Shown here piece after piece: positions 12,015 to 23,160 of a stretch of 64,000 nt of DNA (the first letter of the stretch is position 1; every line of letters starts with the position of its first letter). The notes under the pieces were generated by a model, which was not told the origin of the DNA, made no database searches, and was given only the letters and a program-made list of their open reading frames with translations. The DNA comes from Rhynochetos jubatus (Eukaryota; Chordata; Aves; Eurypygiformes; Rhynochetidae): positions 6,060,001 through 6,124,000 of the forward strand of contig CM050672.1 of the NCBI GenBank assembly GCA_027574665.1, in the 5' to 3' direction. The position numbers and the translations under genes were made by a program.

Positions 12015-12305
12015 TGATGAGGCTCCTATTAATTAGGATTGTTAAGTGGTAGTTACACTTTTGTTAGTATTACCATTTGGAGATTTAACTAACAAACCTA
12101 ATGGGGCTACTCCTGCAAGATGTTAATTAGATATGGCAATTCCACTTACCCGTGCAGCCACGGCACACAACCATCACACATCAATATTTAATTTAATTAC
12201 TGATGTTGTGGGGCAAGTCACATCTGATTTAAGAGATAAATATGCTTAATTAATAATGAGATAAAACACATACAGTATGTCACCTTTTGTCATTTGAGCT
12301 TTAGT
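12015..12305. promoter_or_regulatory. Candidate enhancer: TAATTA cluster with NKX-like pair
   Basis: Four TAATTA/TTAATTA clusters sit within about 230 bp (ATTAATTAGG, GTTAATTAGA, TTTAATTACTG, CTTAATTAATAATGAG). They are accompanied by an inverted pair of NKX2-like sites, TTAAGTGG (about 12042) and CCACTTAC (about 12142), plus GAGATAAATATG. CpG is nearly absent and no transposon is recognised. The motif grammar resembles vertebrate developmental enhancers. This is inference. Confidence 0.35.
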
Positions 12306-15300
12306 AGGTACAGTAAGAAAAGACAAATGTCAGCATTGGAGAGGCCGTGACATGGTGCTCTGCATGTCTGCATGATCCTTGTCCTTCAAGTTACCTGAGC
12401 TCACACTGTATTATAAATAAGACAGAGTGCAAGTGTGCAGGGTGCCATTCTACATAAAGACACACTTGTGTCTGGAGTAAGTCATCATTTACTACTTTTT
12501 TGGGGCATAATTAAAAATGTAAGCATTCATCTTGGTTGATATGTAGCATCTACAGATACTCATTTTGTCAGGCTTGATCACAGTATTCTAATTTGTGTTG
12601 ATGTGGCCTAAGCATAGAGGCCAGGTGTGAAAGAAATCGTTCTGCAGCAGCATCCTTTGGAAGCCAGCCTTCTTTCCATTGGCACTGGATGCTGTTTATT
12701 CAGAGCTTCCTACAGGAGGCTGTTGAGAACAGCGTATGTGTCACTCATACCACAGGGTAGAGTTCTGGAAAGGTGCATGCAGAAAGATGGCTTACCACTT
12801 TGTAAAGTATGGGGGGACAAAAGGACAGACAGCTCGGCCTTGAGGCTAGTTGTAGTGAGTAACCATACTAAGGCAGCTTCCAGGCAGGACTGGATCCCTA
12901 ACTCATAAGGGGCTTTATAACCTGGACTGCCAGCCTTGGCCCCAAAGACTTAAATACAAATCAAATGAACAAACAGGTACCATACAACCCATGCCCCAGA
13001 TCTGGTGAAATTAAGGAAACTTCTAATGTTCATTTTTTTTCTGGAGGATCAAAGTCTTACAAGGTCCCCCTCTATACGCAGTGTCCTCTGTAAGCCTCCG
13101 CTTCCAGGGGTTCACAAGCTAGCACTAGAAATTTGTGTGGGTTGAAACTTGCTATGCAAGATCTTTGCCTGGGGGCCATTTGGTTTGATGTGTTTGACAA
13201 AATTTTAAGAGCTCCGAAGTTAACTGTGCCAAACAAATAGTTTCCTAGAGGCTGAGAAGGTTTTTTGGAACTTCCTTGAGGGAAAATTCTCAATTGGCAA
13301 AAAATCTATGAAAGCAAAAGTAACTTATGACACTGTAACCTACTGAAACATATACTGCTCTCAGTTCCATCTGTAATAGGTTTTTTCTGTTTACTATGTA
13401 ACTCTACGAGTATTAGTGCTGAGATTAGCTAGTGCAATGGGAACCTGTTGGGCCACCAGGAATGGTTAGTGAAGGAGACTATTTCAATATGGTCTGAGAG
13501 CTCCTCTCAGAAGCAAAAAGAACCAGACAACAAATCAAGACTGGGAAAGCCTTCAGCTGCCCAAGCCTGTGCCAATACCCACTTGTCCAAAATTAAATGC
13601 ATGGGAGAATAAGAGGGGGAACACGAATGCACAGAGCGTGAGGTGCAATAGGCAGGGAATAATGGAAGCACCAGCACTTGCAGTGGAGGGAGGCTCTTCT
13701 TCAAGGATAATAAAATAGAACTGCTGTTTTTTCAGCTCCGTGACCCAGTATTGTAGGTGGTCACTGTGATCTATTGGTATGATGGATGCACTGCAGAGTT
13801 TCCAAAGGGTGTGACTGAGGTGTGGAATTCAGCAGTGCTGAGCTCACACCTTCTGTCAGCTGCCAGCAGTGGGAGAGGCATCCTGGGACCTGTTCCCTCT
13901 AATTACACTCCCTGGTCTTGACAAGTAAATGCATCCAGAGTCAGAAAATGGGGGATGGAGGAATCTGTGGAACCCGTAGCTCCACCAGCCAAACCTACCA
14001 TTGAGGAGTGGTGGATTTAGGAACGCTTTCCCCATGAGACCAGCAGCCTGGATGACTAGCCAAGAAATGTATGGGAGACAAGTATTAAACCTCTTTGAGA
14101 AGAACCTGTAATTTTCCCCCAGGAGAGAAACAGTGCTGCAGCTGGAAGGACAGGGTAAGGGCAGCACTGCCTCCAGCTCTGTCTGAGCGTACTGCAAATC
14201 GGCAACTTGCATGCAAACACTGAGGCTGAACGTCCCCGTAACGTACATGATAGTGTGCGCTCATCTGAAGAGAGAGTAGAGGAGGTAATAGTATACCACT
14301 GGTAATAGCCAGTGATTTGGCTTTCAGAGGATGTGCAGCACAAGTTGTACCAATACCATGGGTATGCCCTGGGCAGAAACAGGCTGGTAGTTGTACCATG
14401 ATCACTAGCTAAAATGGAGGTGTAGCATAAAACTAACCTCTTGCAATGAAGTTGCACAGGTTGATGGAGGCTTTGTGCTACTCTGTGGTCAGCGGTTGTA
14501 TCGATATGTGTGGCACAGGAGAGTTCCATTCTGTCTTCCTTACAGTGCTGCTTTGGTAAGCATTTGTTTCTTCCCTTTTATTTCTAGAAGTCTGCAGTCT
14601 AATCCTGAGGTTGTCCTGAATGCTATGGTTTTATATTGTCAGGGAGAGATTTTATGAGTTCTGTATGTGGGCTGTGTGTGCCACGAAGTAGACCCATGAG
14701 CGGATGCAGAGGATTAGAAAACTGGCTGATCCTTCATGGAGGCAAAGGCATGCAGGAAAGTGTTAATATTCTTTGTCTCTCCTTTCCTCTTCTCCCTTCA
14801 AAATTCCTACCTGTCCTCACTGGGGAAAAGCTGAGCACAGTCTAGCCCAAACTGATGATTCCAGCAAGCACATGTAATGCCACTAGCACCTACATGTGTG
14901 AAATCCCCTCTCACTCCTTCTGCAGCACGCTTCCAGAAGGGCCTGGGGCTGTCCCTTACGGTTCAGGCAGCAGCAGTCACTTAGCACAGGCAGTTGTAGT
15001 ACTCACCTGCCCAGCCTGCCTGACTTTTCCAGGCTTGCTAATGCCTGTGGGAGATGAACTTGATCCTCCAGCTCTCCTTGCTATTCACATGCTTCCTAGA
15101 GACTTGCTTTTGTGTGCCCAAATCTGGTCACAGGATTCGGGAAGGCAGCTTGCCACTGATGATTATTGATAGCAGATGACATCCAGCAATATAGGCTGAA
15201 GCAGATTAAAGATTAAGACAGTCATTTGACAAGGGAATAATAGTCACTCTCTCCTTTCAGCAGAGAACTGTTTCTGGCCTCTGCAGCTTAGAGTACCTGC

Positions 15301-16780
15301 CCAGTATTCTCACTGTCCTGTTCGTTTATACTTGACATGTTTCTGAGAAGCTGCAACTTTAGACCCCCTCTTCTGTGAATGAGTAGTTCAAAATTGTTTT
15401 TCCTATGTTCATTATTTTGCACTTGTCTCTACTAGTAGCTAATGGAATTGTGTTGCAGAAGACTCACAGCTGGATGTGACATTCAGAACCAGATGTTCAC
15501 ACCCTAGGCCAGACACAGCTGTTTCTCTGTAGCTGGCAAGGGATGCAGAACAAGTAAATGCAGAGACAGCAAGCCTGAAAAAAAATCTGAGGTAATCAGG
15601 CTGAATATGCCTGGAGATTTAGGCCATCTGGAAGATTGCCAGAGGGCTATTTATTTTGATGTCTACACCTGCTGAATGGGAATGCTTTGTGTGAACTCAA
15701 AGCTTTAAGTGATACTGTCTCTCTCCCTTTTTCAGCACTCCACTCCCTCTAGGCAGTGTTGCTTGCTTGATAAATTGTGCTTTACAACTTAGGTTTGGGG
15801 TTTTTTTTAAAGCCCCTAAAACTCATCTTGTTTCCTGGCTACTGATGAGGGTAGAAGGAAAGCACTGCAGCACTGGAGACTAGAAAGGCAACACAGTGTC
15901 ATAGGCTGCTGCTTGGAGGGCTGAAGTCTGTAGGCACTCTAATCTGCTAGATGTGTTGTGAGCCACTGGAACAATTTTCTTTGCCCCATTTATAGTGAAT
16001 TGGGAGAGAAATTCCCATAAGCTTTTTACCTACTGTTGTGTGCACACTACACCTTCATGCGCTTGGTGTAACAGATTTATCCCACAATGCCCCATCTGGC
16101 TCAGCCCTGCTGGCGTGCAATCCCCTTCACAGACAGCATGTGCCTGCCTCCCTGTCATCTTGAAAACTCTTGGGGTTTTTGTTTTGCAAAAGTTTTGCTG
16201 TTAATAGTGGTGATGAGCATGCTCCTACAGGGATGAACGTTTGATTAGGATGATTTCGCAGGACTACGGCAGGATTTTTGGACAAACAAGACCAAGAGGA
16301 TCAGAGATAGAAGGACCACTATCTCAAAGCTGCTTACAGGGTAAAGGTTTCTCAGAAGATGCTGGTTTCCCCAAGTTCCTGTGCTGCTGTGTGGAAATGA
16401 GAACATCTCACAGGTGAGAAAGCAGTTACCTTAAGGAGTGATGTCCACTGCTGCAACAGTCATCTCTTCTAAACTAAACACACAAAAATCTATCTTCTCT
16501 TGTATTTGACTTTCACCAGTGTTTTCCTGGTCATTGTTCTGGTGCATTCAGTATAATTCTCTGAGCAATATTCTACTCTCGCACTCTCCGCAGCCATCTC
16601 CCCAGCGTGTGCTGAGCAGTAATCCTGTTGTAGTTGACATGCAGCATATGCAGCTGCACTGATGATAATTGTGCCCACCGCTGTCAGTACCATTCCTGGT
16701 TCCCAGATGTGCAGCAAACAAGCTTTTTTGTGTCTCTGTGTGTTTGTGCACATGACAGTTCTTCAAATGCTGTTACTGTT
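12306..16780. other. Intergenic, no gene seen
   Basis: About 4.5 kb of unique DNA. Open frames up to about 157 codons occur (for example 14056-14529 on the minus strand) but overlap one another in several frames. None shows a domain, a start context or splice partners I recognise. Palindromic bits such as AGACACA-CT-TGTGTCT near 12458 are too short to interpret. Confidence 0.5.
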
Positions 16781-16781
16781 C

Positions 16782-17349
16782 TGTACTGGTTTTGGTGAGG
16801 ATAGGGTTAATTTTCTTCATAGTAGCTCGTATGGCGTTGCCTTTTGCATTTGTGATGAAAAGAGTGTTGATAACACATTGTTGTTTTAGTTATTGCCAAA
16901 TGGTGCTTACACAGCATCTAGGTCTTTTCTGGCTCTCACACCACTCCCCCACCAGTGAGTAGGCTGGGAGTGGTGAGAAGCTGGGAGGGGACACAGCTGG
17001 GACAGCTGACCCTGACTGACTAAAGAGATATTCCATACCGTATGATGTCATGCTCAGCATATAAAGCTGTGGGGAAGAAGGAGAAAGTTGAGGTACGTCT
17101 AGTTATGGCATTTGTCTTCCCAAGTAGAGGTTATGCATGATGAGTGTTGTTTTCATGGAAATGGCTAAACATCTGCCTGCTGAGGGAAAGTGTAGTGCAT
17201 GAATTCCTTATTTTGCTTTACCTCTTAAACTGTCTTTATCTCAATCCAGAAGTTTTCAAACTTTTCTGATTTTCTCCCCATTCCTACTGAGGGGGAGTGA
17301 GTGAGCAGCTGTGTGGTGCTGAGCTGCCTGCTGAGGTTAAACCATAACA
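16782..17349 (+). mobile_element. Solo LTR, ERVL-type avian endogenous retrovirus
   Basis: Starts TGTACTGGTTTTGGTGAGGA and ends GGTTAAACCATAACA. In between come the characteristic GGACAGCTGACCC, ATATTCCATACC, TCATGCTCAGCATATAAAG and CTTTATCTCAATCC phrases of a high-copy bird LTR family that I recognise. A TATAAA box at 17060-17065 marks the U3/R region. No internal viral genes flank it, so it is a solo LTR left by recombination between two LTRs. The flanks TGTTC and CGTCC could be a decayed 5-bp target duplication but agree only partly. The lone LTR may retain promoter sequence; activity is unknown. Confidence 0.85.
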
Positions 17350-17579
17350 CGTCCCCGAGGCAGTAGTCAATTCAGTGGATTATCTGAAAATGCATCATAG
17401 TTCTCCCTCAATTTCCCCACCTTTGCTGAAGGATACAGTGGATTTCCCAACCTTATTCTCATGGAATATCTGTTTCTTAACCTGACCTGGATAGTGGAAG
17501 AACTGATGTGCTATGCTATGATGCTTTGCCAGAGGAAAAAGGTAGCTTTTCTCTGATTATTTGCTTGGTTTCCATTAGC

Positions 17580-18080
17580 AAATAGGTGAACTACAAAGAG
17601 TACTTGAGCTGACACCTTTGAAGGACACCGGATTTTAAAACAAATAAAAGGAGATCTACTGTGTGTTATAAGCAATAATCAATAATTAAAAGCCTTGTTA
17701 AAGCATTGCTGAAGAGTACTTCAGAAGAAAAGTAGTTATACTGCATTTCATGGTTAATTCAATGTCAATTAGCTGATTGTTAACTTCCCTCCAGCTAAAT
17801 CTTGTTCAGCACAGAGAAGAGAAATCAAAAGCATTCTAGCTTTAACAAGCCTAGTGTTTCAATCATTCATCTCTGCCCGCAGGCTCAAAATCAATGTCAA
17901 CAGACGTTTCATTGCAATTTTATCAGCCATTTCTGCATGTCACTGTTTTCTTGGCTGCCCTGATTGTCCCTGAAAACCGTCTGTGGGAATCAGAATTCAT
18001 CTTGAGCAGAAAGCCGAACAGACCGCAGTTATCTAACTCACGGTTAGGTTCCCTTTCATCTAGGTAACAGCCAGCGCTGG
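17580..18080. promoter_or_regulatory. Candidate enhancer beside an orphan CpG island
   Basis: AT-rich, CpG-poor block with SOX-like and homeodomain cores: AATCAATAATTAAAAGCC, CCTTGTTAAAGCATTG, GTCAATTAGCTGATTGTTAA, TTCATTGCAATTTTATCAG. It leads directly into the CpG-rich island at 18118. That arrangement is typical of distal elements of developmental genes or of a noncoding transcript's promoter. Inference from composition only. Confidence 0.35.
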
Positions 18081-18117
18081 TGTCCACCTGAACTTGCTAA
18101 ACGGAGCTCACTAGTCA

Positions 18118-18345
18118 GTGAACTCCTGTCCCGTGGAAAGGCTGCGGGAAGCCGCCTGGTCCGCCAGCCGCGCTAGCTCAGCCTGGGGTCTGCCGCGGCC
18201 CGCCCGCGCCCGCAGCGCTTCAGCACCGCGGACAGCGCCCGCGCCGCGCGGCCTCCCAGCACCGCGGACAGCGCCCGGGGCTCCGCCGGCCCTGCGCGGG
18301 GTGTTGTGCGGCCCCCGCACCCGCCTGGGAGCGGTTTTAAGGGGG
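18118..18345. other. Orphan CpG island with 21-bp direct repeat
   Basis: About 230 bp of very GC- and CpG-rich DNA stands isolated in AT-rich surroundings, 30 kb upstream of POU3F1. A perfect 21-bp direct repeat (18221-18241 and 18257-18277, 36 bp apart, core ACCGCGGACAGCGCC) lies inside. Open frames cross it on both strands, as expected for stop-poor GC-rich DNA. It could be the promoter of an unannotated noncoding RNA or a CpG-rich distal element. Confidence 0.6.
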
Positions 18346-21300
18346 TGAATGTCTCTTACAGCACGCAGAGGTTTTTCTATCTGCATGTGCTTGAATTGCC
18401 TGCAGAAAATTGTGTCAAAAAATAACGGGGCACCATGTGAAGTTTGTGAGACATCACAGACGTTCCCATTTGCTTCACAATGGCATCGCCAACCGTGAGG
18501 TTCGCTTCTGTGAAAAGTATCAAGGACAAGAGCTAGGCAGAAGCCTGAAGTCAGATGCTGGTGGTGCTTGGGTTTTGTCTAGCTGTTACAGAACTTGAGC
18601 TGGTAACGGGCAGTTTTCTATCTGAAATCGGAGTATCTGACCGCTGCACTCGTACTGCAAGCAATGCAGTACGGCACGTTACACTCGGGAATGATACAGG
18701 AGCGGTATTTCATCTTTCTGATTCCAGGCCTGGCGTGTTGTGCTTCTGCTTCACTTACAGCAGCGTAGATGGTAAATCCACAGTAATGTTTTTCAAAGTT
18801 TGTAACTGAAATGGGAGATTGCCTCATGAAAGAAAACATGGTTTTGGGCTTAGAAATCAGTGTCATTTTCATCTTCCGGCTGCACATCAACACTTTTATA
18901 TATTCAGCATAAAGCAACCAACCTTATGGAAGCTTAAAATAATACTGCAGCCTGGACCACTGGGAATGCATCAACATTGTCTTCTCTCCTTTATGCTGGC
19001 TTTCCGTGCTATTAAGTGGTGTCGTGTCACAGCTAAGCCCTCAGTCCTACCTTTCAAGCTATTCTACCTAAACTGCAACTCTGAGTTGAGGGTCTCTGTT
19101 GTCTGCTCTTTAGACCAAATGAAACCATCCATTACAAGACAGAGCCACTGTCTTCACAGAGCGTTAAAGGCTTGGCTCACAGGTTTGGATGTTGCTTTCC
19201 AGAAGGTACAAACAGATAGCATTTGACTTGGAGCTATTTGCGCCTTTGTGTCTTCTGCCTTTAGTCTGTGTGGTAGAATTCTTGCTGGAGAGCTGCATTA
19301 TGGTTTTGCTCTTTTAAATTCTGTCTGAAAAACCTGCTGTTGTGACACCCCCACAGTATGATATTCAGTAGTACTGCCTGTTCTCTTCATTAAAAAAAAT
19401 ATAATTGGCAAAACCGGTTTGTATGAGTCACCTACGTGTCTAGTTGCTATAACACTTGTATTCATTCATTCACTCTGTCTTGACTGATGGTTAGACAGGG
19501 TGTTTGTGGATGTGTGGATCTCTATGATATGCCTAGCCAACGGTGCATCAATTTGTTCTAAAAGGGGATGTGTGTGGATTACCAGAACTGGATCTGTATA
19601 TGTCTCTTCCCTGTTCTGGGGGTTTTGCCTGGGGTTGGGCTTTTGTTGGTCGGTTGGGTTTATCTGAGGGGCAGGAGGAGGTGTTGGATTTCCAGTTTGG
19701 GGTTTTTTAAGTAATCTTTCAATTCAGCTGTTTGGGCCATTTCCCCCCCCCCCCTCAGAAAACAAGTTCATGGACAATACCACAGGTATCAGCTTTACTT
19801 GTGTGATGTATTTGAAAAACAGGCTCTAGCAACATTGATTTAGATGCTTAAATAAGTGAGGGCCAGGGAATTACTACCCTGGAAATGACCCCTGATTTAT
19901 GTTCAGATAAGGGCCCGATTTTCGGTGCTACTTTAGATAATGTGTTAGACTTTTAGATTTGTTTCTAACTCAAAATGACCCAAAACAACTGATGTTTACT
20001 TCCAGTTACTCTTGCCCTTGTCATCATTTTTGTGGCTCTCTTAATAATTTGGGGTTTTTCCCACAGGGACCAATAGTTGGCCAAGAAGGAAAGGCTATGT
20101 CATACTAGCGTGCTGCTCACTAGTATAAAAAATTAATGTGGGTTTATAAGAAAGAGAAGCCTTTATTTTCCCAGCTGAGATGTCTATCTTCTCCGTCATT
20201 TTATGATTCATTCTGTTTCCCTGCCCCCGTGCTCAGTTTGAAACTGTTGTCATCAAACATCTACTAGGCAACGTAGCAAAAGCAGACCAAAGGTAGGATC
20301 GACTGACTCATAGCTCAGTTTAGAAATAACTTGGCTGTAAACATCTGTATCAGAAGGTGAGACTCACTTAACCTGAAAAAATAAATTATTGACCCTGTAG
20401 GGCAGAATATACGTACTCTCAGTATATATTGTACTTTTGAAAGAACTGATTCACTTTCGGGGGCTGTGGCTGTCTGCCTGCTTCCTTCAGGAACAGGGTG
20501 CACCAGCCCAGCACCTGGTGAGAAGAGTGGAGTCACCATCGTTACCCTTTACACATGAATTGTTTTTTCAGCTGTTCTCCTCATTCACCTTGGACAAAAT
20601 GATTTAGTGAAATGATGTGATCTAAATCTGCTCACCAAGATTAAGAGAAACTTGGCGTGTGTCCAGGTAGCATTTGGTCAGTGTTGCTACTGAGGTAAAT
20701 TGGAGCCAAGACAACAAAATTGAGGTTATTTCTCTGGCGCAGAGATGTTTGCTAATGCTGACACAACACCTGTGGATCAGATAGAAGTTTTTGAAGTTCA
20801 TTAATTTTGATAATGAGCAGGAGGCCCACTCTATTGTTGCAGTTTGTGTCACGTTGTTGGGGAGGCACCTACAGAGAGGCAAAATAAAGTACAGGTCAAA
20901 ACAAGCCCTCACTGTTATTCCATTTGTGTCTGAAGAGCTGAATTTTACAGCTGATCTTCTAACAGTTTCAAACATATTACCTTTAGTGCCTGGCGTCGAA
21001 TTTCTGATTCTGTTTTCCCAATTTTGCTGCAGGTTTGATGATCACTTTTGTGACGCTTCTGTTTCAATGGAGCCCCTGAGAACAGTGAAGCAGAGAAAAA
21101 GTCCGGTTCAGGTATCTGCTACTCAGAAGGTCCATTTCTCCTTGATTCTGTCTCAGAAATGGCTAAAACCAAAGCTTCTTTCAAAAGCTTATGCTAAGAA
21201 AAGGCTGAACGTGCAACAACGCGAAAAAAAAAACCCAACAACAACAAAAAACAAAACAAAACAAACAAACAAGAACACCAAAAGATTCCAAAATTCAAAA

Positions 21301-22005
21301 AATGGGTTTTTTCCTCTGGAAGATCCCAATTTTGCTGCCATCAGTGGAAGCAGCAGTCTGCCCTGAACTCGGTACCGCATCATCCTTTCTGTGGGCACAC
21401 ATCTATATCTTCGTGCAAATATATCAAAAGGAGTATTTGTTTTTCCAGTATAAACTCTTAAAAAGAAAGAACCAGTCCCTGTGGAGAGACGTTCCTGTGA
21501 GCTGACAGGAGCCATCCTCTCCTTTCAGGTTCTGTGAAGTGGTGTGCTCTGTGCAGGAAGGTGATTCTTGTCTCCTAGGATCTCTTTCTCTCAGGGCTGC
21601 AGAAACAACAGCCAACTCCTTTTTAGCCTAAATTAGCTGAGGATAAAGAAAATTAAACACTCTGGGGAAAAATTCTGAGGGAAATGGAAAGGGGGAAGAA
21701 AAAAATCTTCATCTGAAAAAAAGAAATGAAACTTTTGAGAATAAAATAATCTCCTATTTAGATTTTCCAATTTCTGGGATTTTTATGCTAAAGAAAAGTG
21801 CCTTTTCCTATTAATAGAATTGCTTTCGCTTTCCAGCGATGAACAGAGTTCCGTTCCTAATGATGGAAAAAGTTGAGTGTAGCTGCTGAGTAGCTGGAGT
21901 GGGGATCCGGCTATCAATGCGTCACTAGCTAAATGTGATTTGAGATGCAGTTTGCTTTTCAGTATCTCAGATCTCGGGGCTAAACCACAAACTGTACATG
22001 ACACA
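18346..22005. other. Intergenic, no gene seen
   Basis: Unique DNA with a C12 tract (19743-19754) and an A-rich low-complexity tract (21223-21275). A 191-codon open frame at 20791-21366 runs into that A-rich tract (poly-Lys/Asn/Thr) and looks like chance, not a gene. Confidence 0.5.
21223..21275 (+). repeat. A-rich low-complexity (CAAA)n/(CAA)n tract
   Basis: An A10 run is followed by ACCCAACAACAACA-type and ACAAAACAAAC-type units. Simple repeat, possibly an old retroposon poly(A) tail without a recognisable body. Confidence 0.8.
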
Positions 22006-22009
22006 ACTA

Positions 22010-22345
22010 AATTAATATTTAAAAATAATTACTTGCTGCCTGAAGGTAAACAGAAAAAGGGTAAATAATTGATAGCACTGGGACTGCCACACTGTAAGTC
22101 TGCTGAGCGTTTATGATGTGCTGTGAAGGTTCAAAGGGATTGCTCGTCTGCTGCCTCTGAAGGAGGGTTTTTTGCTAATCATTCCAGGGCTTGTTTTGTC
22201 AGCCAGAAATGTTTTCAGAGTTTGAAGCACCAGAATAGAATGCCAGCTTAATTTAGGCGAATCTCTAACTTAATTTACTAACTTTCCTTCCAAGATTTGC
22301 ATTGTAAATGATAAGGTGATTTTCATATATATAATTTTTTTTTTT
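22010..22345. promoter_or_regulatory. Candidate enhancer with octamer
   Basis: CpG-poor block starting with ATTAATATTTAAAAATAATTAC and TAAATAATTGATAGCAC. It continues through a TCF/LEF-like TTCAAAGGG and GCTAATCATTCC to a perfect octamer ATTTGCAT at 22295-22302, followed by GTAAATGATAAGG. No repeat. Motif-based inference. Confidence 0.35.
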
Positions 22346-22859
22346 TAATCCAGTCAACATCTGAAGGGAAATTTCATGTGGTCTGCTGCCAAGAATGTAG
22401 AGTAACTTGCATGTAAGGAGTGCTTACATAACATGCCACCCTGTGACAATACCTGTCTGAAGAGCTTGGTGATGCCTGGATAGTTGGCAGCTATTTGCTT
22501 TTCAGTGGTAAATATCCCTCCTCCTATAGCCCCGGATCAGAATAACCGGTGCTCAAAGTGGCAGATGATCATAAAGAAAGGTCAGTGATTTCAAATGGAT
22601 TCATTTTCCCCTGCAGTCAGAAAACTTCTTGCACCGATTATTGCATTGACAGTAAAAACCGAAACAAGTGCTGCCTCCACACAGGACTTCAGAGTTGTCT
22701 GGTGTTAAAGCAAAGGATAAGAAAACACACTGGCAATATATGGGAGAGGCAATAGCTGCAGGTCTACAGTGTATTTAAATAAGGTGCCATATACCCCTAT
22801 GGGGCAGTGATCTTTAGATAAGCCACTTAAAGAGAGAGGAAAAGCCGAGCAGGTGCTAG

Positions 22860-23160
22860 GATCTGTCAGCAGTGCCAGCCGGCCACGTCATCGGATGATT
22901 CCCAAAGCGTTATTGGCAATACATCTTTCCCTCTGTGCTAGGCGGGGCAACGTGGGCCCTTGTCGTTGTGCCCCGTCAGACCTTCGGTCATGGCAGCTAC
23001 TTTTAACGCCCAGTGCTGCGTCGCACTTTGCTTCCGTTGCTTGAAAATGCCATCTAAGCTCTCGCTTGGATTTTGCAGGAACCCCAAATACCGCGCTAAG
23101 GTGTCGTTTGAAGACGCGCGGTAATTCTTGCGCTCTGTCGAACAGCAGGAAGGCTTTAAG
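22860..23160. other. Small CpG-rich patch
   Basis: About 300 bp with clearly more CpG dinucleotides than its neighbours (GGCCACGTCATCGG, GCGGGGCAACG, TGCGTCGCAC, GACGCGCGG). It is not as dense as a full CpG island. No exon is supported. It may be a distal regulatory element or a decayed island. Confidence 0.35.

Noticed and set aside
14056-14529. 157-codon minus-strand open frame
   Set aside because: Overlaps two other minus-strand open frames of similar length in other phases. No similarity recognised.
16777-17354. 5-bp target-site duplication around the solo LTR (TGTTC / CGTCC)
   Set aside because: Only three of five bases agree. LTR ends were placed by TG…CA and family landmarks instead.
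20791-21366. 191-codon open frame
   Set aside because: Ends in an A-rich low-complexity tract and overlaps a minus-strand open frame, with no domain.
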